NCBI GenBank assembly: GCA_022316685.1
Contig: JAKJHU010001573.1
Coordinates: forward strand, 1 to 64,000
Reading direction: 5' to 3'
Origin: Progne subis subis
Taxonomy: Eukaryota > Chordata > Aves > Passeriformes > Hirundinidae
DNA: 64,000 nt
Shown: piece after piece, positions 57,868 through 64,000 of the stretch
How the letters are laid out: the number at the start of each line of letters is the position of its first letter
Position numbering within the stretch: position 1 is the first letter of the stretch
The notes under the pieces: model-generated
The model's database searches: none
Told to the model about the DNA's origin: nothing
The model's input: the letters and a program-made list of their open reading frames with translations, nothing else
Program-made: the position numbers and the translations under genes

Positions 57868-60800
57868 ATGTCGGAACGGAAAGTGCTGAACGTGAGTCGG
57901 GGGAAAATCCCCGCCAAGAGCGACCGGGAGAGCGTCCCGAGCCGGGCTGGGCCAGGGGAGGGTTCCCCGAGGTAGCTGCGGTGTCCCGGTTGGTTCGGGA
58001 GTCGCTCAGAATCCCGGGATCATCGAGGCTGGAAAAATCCCGAGGTGGAATCCAGGCTGTGCCCGATGCCCAGAGCGCTGAGTGCCACCTCCAGCCTTCC
58101 TTGGACACCTCCAGGGATGGGCACTGCAAACCTCCCTGGGCGGCCGATTCCAGTGTTCAGCACCACTTCCCATGGGCGAATTTTTCCAATATCCCGTTCA
58201 GACCTCCGCTGAGGCCGTTCCCTCTCATCCTATCGCTGTTCCCTGGCAGCAGAGCCCGACCCTCACCCGGCTGCCCCCTCCTGTCGGAGCTGTGGGGAGC
58301 CAGAAGATTCCAGCATTCCCAAATCCCCTTTCTCTCTCTCTCTCTCCATAGAAATATTACCCCCCGGACTTTGATCCGGCGAAGATCCCGAAGCTCAAGC
58401 TCCCGAAGGACCGGCAGTACGTGGTGAGGCTCATGGCCCCCTTCAACATGAGGTGAGAGCAGGCTCTGGAGCCGTGGGATCGTTCCCGGAATACCAGGGA
58501 TCGTTCATGGGATGGGTTGGGATGAACAAAGCCCCTCCAGAGCCACCTTGGGTGCTCCAAGCCTGGGCTGGAGCAGCTGCAGGAGCTTCCTTCGGAGGTT
58601 TCTGGGCTCCAGGTGCTGCCTGTGGTGGTTCCAGGTGACCCCGGGCAGGAAAAGGGCTGAGGGAGAGCAGGAGGCGCTGGGGTGGGAGTGGACTCCTTCC
58701 AGGACCTGAAAGAGACGACAGGAAAGATGGAGAGAGAGCAGGGATGAGGGTTGGAGGGACAGGACACAGGGAATGGCTCCCACTGCCACAGGGCAGGGAT
58801 GGGTGGGAATTCCTGGCTGGGAGGGTGGGCAGGGCCTGGGATGGAATTCCCAGAGCAGCTGTGGCTGCCCCTGGATCCCTGGCAGTGCCCAAGGCTGGGT
58901 TGGAGCAGTAGGACAGCGGCAAGTGTCCATACCACGGCAGGGGTGGCACTGGGTGGGATCTAACCTCTCTCCCAATCCAAACCAACCCACCATTCCCTGA
59001 TTTTGGGGCGACACTGGGTGGGATTAAAACTCCAAACAAACCCAGTCCCTGTTTTTGAGGCGACACTGGGTGGGTTTAAGCTCCAAACAAACCCAAACCA
59101 ACGCACCATTCCCTGATTTTGGGGTGACACTGGGTGGTATTTAAGCTCCAAACAAACCCATCATTCCCTGATTTTGGGGTGACACTGGGTGGGATTTTAG
59201 CTCCAAACCACCCCAATCCCTGATTTTGGGGTGACACTGGGTGGGATTTAAACTCCAAACCACCCCAATCCCTAATTTTGGGGTGACACTGGGTGGGATT
59301 TAAACTCCAAACAAACCACCATTCCCTGATTTGGGGTGACACTGAGTGGAATTTAAGCTCCAAACAAACCCATCATTCCCTGATTTTGGGGTGACACTGG
59401 GTGGGATTTTAGCTCCAAACCACCCCAATCCCTGATTTTGGGGCAGTCGATCACCACTAAATTTCCAAAGGCGGCGAAACCAGCCTGACTCAATAAATCA
59501 CCTGGGCTGTTCCTGCCGTCCCTTCCCTGGGATTTTGGGGGTTTTCTTCCACCCTTTCCCCCTTCCCCAGGTGCAAGACGTGCTGGCGAGTACATCTACA
59601 AGGGCAAGAAGTTCAATGCACGCAAGGAGACGGTGCAGAACGAGTCCTACCTGGGGCTGCCCATCTTCCGCTTCTACATCAAGTGCACGCGCTGCCTGGC
59701 TGAGATCACCTTCAAGGTCAGCCTTTTTCCTTCCCAAGGGCGCTGGATTCCTGCAGGGAATGGGCAGCTCCGGGAGCTTTTGGGTGGTGGGAGTGGTGGG
59801 GTTGTCACGTTCGGAGCCAGCACTGAGGGTCCCTGTCGCTAGAGGACACGGAAAGGATGATGCTCACGGTCTGTGGTCAGGGCAAAAAGAAGAAGGAGAA
59901 GGTTCATTCTTCGAATTTATATAGATCCTGGACAATGATCAGGGGTTGAGGAATGAGGTTGACGCTTCTCTGACCCCACTGGTCAAACTAGGAGCCCATC
60001 AATTGTCCCTCCTCAGAGAGGAACGTGGAAACAATCACTTTATGTTACAATCCGTGAGAAACTCCATTACAAAAATGCAAACGTCAGAAGGCTGAAAAGA
60101 TCAGGCAACAGGTCCCTTCCAGCTCAGGCTGTTCCATGGATCCCTGACTTTCTGTCCCAGCAAAGGCTGAGCTTTGGGGTGGGTTTGGGGCTGTTCTCCT
60201 CATGGCAGGATGGATTTGGGGCTGCCCTTCCCATGTTGGGGTGGGTTTGGAGCTGCTCTCCTCATGGCAGGATAGACTTAGGGCTGCTCTCCTCATGGCA
60301 GGATGGATTTGGGGCTGCTCTCCCCATGTTGGGGTGGGTTTGGAGCTGCTCTCCTCATGGCAGGATAGATTTAGGGCTGCTCTCCTCATAGCAGGATGGA
60401 TTTGGGGCTGCTCTCCCCATGTTGGGGTGGGTTTGGAGCTGCTCTCCTCATGGCAGGATGGATTTGGGGCTGCCCTCCCTGTGCCAGGGTGGATTTAAGG
60501 CTGCCCTCCCTGTGCCAGGGTGGATTTAAGGCTGCCCTCCCTGTGCCAGGGTGGGTTTGGGGCTGCCCTCCCTGTGCCAGGGTGTGTTTGGGGCTGCCCT
60601 CCCCGTGGCAGGTTTGTTCCTGGAATGTCTGGCTCTGGAGGTGGCCGTGGGCCGGCTGGAGCAGGATTCTCCCCCACCACGCTCCTCCCGCTGTTCCCCC
60701 CTCAGACAGATCCCGAGAACACGGATTACACCATGGAGCACGGCGCCACGAGGAACTTCCAGGCAGAGAAGCTGCTGGAGGAGGAGGAGAAGAGGCTGCA

Positions 60801-63596
60801 GAAGGAGAGGGAGGAGGAAGAGCTCAACAATCCCATGAAGGTGCTGCAGGAAAACCTCTCCCACTCTGCCTGGTTCTCCTTGGCCACGGCAGTGACCTTG
60901 TAGCCTACCCAAAAAACGAGGATGAGGAGGAGCCTCTTGCGGTTCATCCAGCCTGGGGAGGTGTTGGGAGCTCCTATCGGGCTCTGCTGCTTCAAACATC
61001 CCAACTTATCTCACGCAGGTTCTGGAGAACCGAACCAAGGACTCCAAGCTGGAGATGGAGGTCCTGGAGAACCTGCAGGAGCTGAAGGAGCTCAACCAGC
61101 GCCAGGCCAACGTGGACTTTGAGGCCATGCTGAAGCAGTACAAGGAGCTGGAGGAGGAGCAGAGGCGCAAGGAGCAGGAGGAGGACGAGCAGGAGATGAA
61201 GTGAGGGCGCTGGAAGTGCTGGGAGTGGGACGGGCCGGGCTGGATTTGGGGGGTAGGAGGAGATCCCGGCCTGTCCTGGCAGGAGAAGGAGTGGAAGGTC
61301 CTTCCAACCCGACCAGGCTGGGATCCTGTGGGATCTGGGAGAGTCCAATCCCTTGGGAAGTGCCCTCATGTGGACACGGTGTCCGCTCTGGGGTGAAGCT
61401 CCAGATCCCAGTGCTCTCAGCCCTCAGCTTGACCCCCATCCCATAAAACCCCTCTGGGAAGGCGGATCCCGAGGCTCTGCTGCTGTCCCCAGCTCCCCTG
61501 GAGCGAGCAGGGCCTGGAGCGGGCGGCTCCAGCTCCAGCACTCCTCCCTCCCGACAGGGCCATGCTGGAGCAGGCCCAGAACCGCCGGCTCCTGCTGGAT
61601 TCCGACTCCGACGAGGAACCGGCGAAACCCCGACCAGGAGCCCACGGCCCGAACCAAACCCACGGACATCCTGCAGGAGGTGAGCAGGGCACAGCCCCTG
61701 CCCAGCCCGCATCCTCTGTCCTGGAGCTCGTGTCGCACCTGAGCAGCTCCCAGAGGGGCTGAGAGGAGCCAGGGATCTCCTGGGGATTCCAGGCTGTGAC
61801 AAAGGCAGGGATGGAGCTGCCCCATCCTGCTTTCCTCGGGAAGAACGAGCTCTGCCGGGCCCTGCTGCTGCTTCGGGTGGGATTTTTTTGCTTTGGGTTC
61901 AGGCAGAACAAAAGATCTCCCAGAGCCCGCCAGGGAGGGAGGGATTATCCCAACAAACAGCCCTGCCCTCTGCCGCTGTGGATCCCTGCCCCAGGCTGTG
62001 TCTGCTGGGCTGGATCAAAGCAGCGGGGCCGGGGTTAATCCCAGCCGAGTTCCCTGGCCCGGCACTAATCCCGGATTCACTCGGGTTTCGGGGCCAGACC
62101 ACCTGCAGGCGCCCGGGGCTGCTCGGTGGCCTTGAAAGGAGCTGATAAAACAGAGGGAGAACGACTTTCACCCAGGCAGGGAGAGGACACGGGAGCAGTC
62201 CGGAACTGGGGCAGGGTTGGGTTGGGTGTTAAGGAGACCCTGGAATGCGGTGCCCAGGGAAGCTGGAAGTGGCCGAAGCCGGCTTGGACACGGCTCGGAG
62301 CAGCCCGGGATGGTGAAAGGGGACTGGATGGGCTTTAAGGTCCTTCCAAGCCAAACCATCCTGGGATTTTTTCCCCTGCCTCTTCAGCATCCCAGGGCCA
62401 TCCCGAGGCTGGGTTTAGGGCTGGCTCTCCAGGGGCAGCTTTGCAGCTCCATGTCCCCCGTTTGTCCGGCTGTGCCATCACTGCCGGGGCAGAATTCCCC
62501 CTTGGGCCCCTCTCCTGGTGTCTCTGCTGCTTTTATCCCCAATCCCCTCCCAGCTGGAGCCCCCTGAGCCTGGCTGTGCTCCGCAGGACCCCCAGCCCCA
62601 GAGCAAGAAGCCGAGGACGGAGAGCTGGGAGCGCGGCGTGGGCAAGCTCAGCACCAGGGCGCAGCTGTCCGGGCTGGTGGCCCGCAGGAAGCAGAAGCCG
62701 GATCCTGCCCTGGATAACGGGATGGGAACGGGAGGCGGCACCGCCGGCCCTGGTACCTGCTCTGACAGCCCCCAGGGGGATCTGGCTCCGTGCTCAGAGC
62801 CTGGGCTGGGCTCCTCGCTGGGGAGGGGGGAGATCAGGGCGTTGTCCCCGTTTCCAGGAGCTCCCTGGTGAAGGTGAGGCTCCTTCCTGGCTCTTGGCTC
62901 TAAGCCACGGCCTTGGGAGCAGATTGGCAGGGCCGGGAGCTTCCAAACAGCAGATAGAGCCCTGGGAAGGTCACAACAGCGAGATGGGGGTGGAACAGCA
63001 GGAGAATTGCTTTGGTTTGGGGCCTGGCGATGAATCCTGCCTAGCTGCCGGAGCTGGGAAGCTTGGAGGAGCACAAAACAAGCCGGGAGGCTTTCCAGCA
63101 CCTCAGTGAGCTGCCCAGCAAGGCAGGGGATCCGTGGATTTGGGGAAGGAGATGGGGGATTGGTTTGTTCTGGGCTGGTTGATCCTAAGCCTGCCCTCGG
63201 GGGGACAGTTCCTGGAGGGGTCTCCTTTTCCCTGTGCTTCCCCAACCACCTGCTCCTGGCCGCTGTCCCGAGGATTGGGGTGGTGGGAGCCCAGAGCTGG
63301 CCCCTCTCTCCCTCTCCAGGGTCTGGAATCTCCCAGGGGGGCTGTGGAGGGAGAAGAGGAGGGGTCCCGGCTCCCGGGATGAGCTCAGGGATGAGGCTCC
63401 CAGCGGGAATCTCTCCAGCTGTGAGCCAGGCTGGTGTTTCCACGCTGGGATTTGTCCCGGGGAGGCCGGGCCTGACCGGATCCTGTCTCTCCCTCCTCCT
63501 CCTCCAGGCTCGCTTCCAGCAGCAGCAGCAGCAGCCACGTCCTCGCTGGGTTTGTTGGGAGCCTACGAGGACAGCGAGGACAGCACCAGCGACTGA
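57868..63596 (+). CDS. YJU2: YJU2 (CCDC94), spliceosome step-I (branching) factor; two 1-nt frameshifts
   Basis: Eight coding exons: 57868-57891, 58352-58452, 59571-59716, 60706-60840, 61019-61200, 61558-61679, 62587-62752, 63508-63596. The sum is 965 nt; removing one extra base in exon 3 and one in exon 6 gives about 320 residues (human 323). It starts [17 protein letters not shown], followed by the [16 protein letters not shown] core. Zinc-binding CxxC pairs fall at about 43/46 and 80/83. A Glu/Lys/Arg-rich coiled coil (about 105-200), a basic segment before the C-terminus and an acidic tail (GAYEDSEDS) complete it. The family joins the catalytic spliceosome to promote branching. Exons 1, 2, 4, 5, 7 and 8 are intact and conserved with GT-AG sites, so I read this as the functional gene with sequence errors or recent lesions. 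Confidence 0.93.
58005..58300 (-). mobile_element. CR1-like LINE fragment in YJU2 intron 1
   Basis: 'gaatcccgggatcatcgagg', 'ctggaaaaatcccgaggtgg', 'ttggacacctccagggatgg', 'gcaccacttcccatgggcga' and 'cagcagagcccgaccctcac' in reverse CR1 order, one of the longer copies. It ends about 50 bp before exon 2. Confidence 0.75.
58690..58920 (+). mobile_element. CR1-like LINE fragment in YJU2 intron 2
   Basis: 'gggtgggaattcctggctgg', 'aattcccagagcagctgtgg', 'gatccctggcagtgcccaag' and 'gctgggttggagcag' in forward CR1 order. Inverted relative to the intron 1 copy. Confidence 0.75.
58975..59445. repeat. Minisatellite, about 50-57 bp unit, eight copies, in YJU2 intron 2
   Basis: Unit 'ccctgattttggggtgacac' then 'tgggtgggatttaaactcca' and 'aaccaccccaat'. 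Copies differ by small indels ('acaaacccatcatt' versus 'accaccccaat'). Confidence 0.92.
59571..59716 (+). CDS. YJU2: YJU2 exon 3 with one extra base after the CKTC zinc motif
   Basis: Encodes residues 42-90 of YJU2. After TGC AAG ACG TGC (Cys-Lys-Thr-Cys) there is one additional T at 59,584 before GGC GAG TAC ATC TAC. In the strict frame the protein would diverge after the first CxxC; skipping the extra T restores the family sequence to the exon end (ITFK, phase 0), matching the start of exon 4. The exon is 146 nt where 145 is expected. Confidence 0.9.
59803..60085 (-). mobile_element. LTR of an endogenous retrovirus in YJU2 intron 3 (inverted relative of 39,225-39,440)
   Basis: Read on the minus strand it shows 'agtttgaccagtgggg', 'cattgtccaggatctatata' (TATA-like), 'cgtgagcatcatcctttccg' and 'tgtcctctagcgacaggg', in the same order as the LTR in the HNRNPM last intron. 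It ends with ...GAACGTGACA at 59,803. No retroviral genes nearby, so a solo or truncated LTR. Confidence 0.75.
60175..60625. repeat. 31-bp minisatellite, about 14 copies, in YJU2 intron 3
   Basis: Alternating 31-bp units: one with 'gatggatttggggctgctct' and 'ccccatgttg', the other with 'ggtgggtttggagctgctct' and 'cctcatggca'. It degenerates into 'gccctccctgtgccaggg' copies towards exon 4. Confidence 0.93.
61558..61679 (+). CDS. YJU2: YJU2 exon 6 with one extra base in a CCCC run
   Basis: The exon enters in the frame reading [22 protein letters not shown] and must leave in the frame reading [16 protein letters not shown], which continues correctly into exon 7 ([11 protein letters not shown]). 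The switch falls at AAACCCCGACC (61,625-61,635), where one C is in excess. Exon length is 122 nt where 121 is expected from the flanking phases. Confidence 0.85.
62225..62375 (+). mobile_element. CR1-like LINE 3' fragment in YJU2 intron 6
   Basis: 'aatgcggtgcccagggaagc', 'gacacggctcggagcagccc', 'actggatgggctttaaggtc' and 'cttccaagccaaaccatcct' in forward CR1 order. Confidence 0.75.
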
Positions 63597-64000
63597 GGCG
63601 CCGGCGGGGCAGGGACGGAGCAGGGACGGGGCTGTTCCCACTCCCTGCTGCTCCTGCAGCCCCACAGTGAGCTGGAAGCACAGCCAGGGCCCCCGGGGAT
63701 CCAGGCCACCGCTGTCCCCACGTCCAGCAGCAGCAGCAGCAGCTCGGGGAAGGTGTTGAACCTGCATCAGGGTCTGGAGTGTCCCAGCCCTGCTCCCAGG
63801 ATGTGTTGGGACGTTCCAGGGCTGGACAGGGCCCTGCTGTGGCCGTTCCGGGGGTACCACTGCCCTCAGCCCCACGGTGATCGTGCCCAGGTCGGGTTTG
63901 GGGTGCCCTGACACCCCCCCAAGCAGGGTGGGGACCTTGGGGCCGAGGTGCAGGGGGAGGTGGGCGCTCAGCCCCACGCTCCTTCACTTCAGCACCAGCT
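63597..64000 (+). other. YJU2 3' UTR/flank to window end
   Basis: Follows the TGA at 63,594-63,596. It contains a CAG run at about 63,724-63,742. No AATAAA or ATTAAA was seen before the window edge, so the 3' end of the transcript may lie outside. No other gene supported. Confidence 0.5.

Noticed and set aside
62478..63977. 499-residue minus-strand ORF
   Set aside because: Antisense shadow of YJU2 exons 7-8 and GC-rich intron.

Overview
This is a vertebrate nuclear genomic window, almost certainly from a bird and plausibly a passerine. The evidence is intron-containing genes with canonical GT-AG splice sites, many short CR1-like LINE remnants, solo-LTR-like sequences, high GC with CpG islands, and an exceptional density of minisatellites typical of avian microchromosomes. 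From memory, the three genes found lie on chicken chromosome 28 (human 19p13), so the orthologous microchromosome is the likely source. Nothing prokaryotic is present.

Region 1-22,454 has no protein gene I can support. It is GC-rich sequence carrying at least ten tandem arrays (units of 5, 7, 10, 18, 21, 23, 24 and 54 bp), CR1 fragments in both orientations, two or three CpG-rich patches, and several AT-rich islands full of homeodomain/POU-like motifs that look like conserved regulatory elements (best at 8,740-9,130). The long ORFs here are by-products of repeats and GC-rich DNA.

Region 22,455-36,158 is TIMM44 on the minus strand: 13 coding exons and 449 residues, complete from start to stop. 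Its introns hold a 1.68-kb 18-bp minisatellite, a four-copy tandem block, two LTR-like sequences and several smaller arrays. Its promoter (CRE, E-box, ERR-like half-site) abuts a 0.55-kb minisatellite.

Region 37,315-56,964 is HNRNPM on the minus strand: 16 coding exons and 744 residues, with three RRMs and a methionine-rich repeat domain. It includes an 8-nt microexon that encodes part of the RNP1 motif of RRM1.

Region 57,868-63,596 is YJU2 (CCDC94) on the plus strand: eight coding exons, about 320 residues. It shares a ~0.9-kb CpG-rich head-to-head promoter with HNRNPM; that promoter contains a good CTCF-like site and NRF-1 sites. Two coding exons each carry one extra base relative to the family, which is either an assembly error or real damage.

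Functionally, YJU2 (catalytic spliceosome) and HNRNPM (splicing regulator) are both mRNA-splicing proteins and may be co-expressed from the shared promoter. TIMM44 is a separate housekeeping gene for mitochondrial protein import. I did not identify a new gene system; the most unusual items are the microexon, the YJU2 frameshifts, the dense minisatellites around TIMM44 exon 9, and a pair of related LTRs in opposite orientation.
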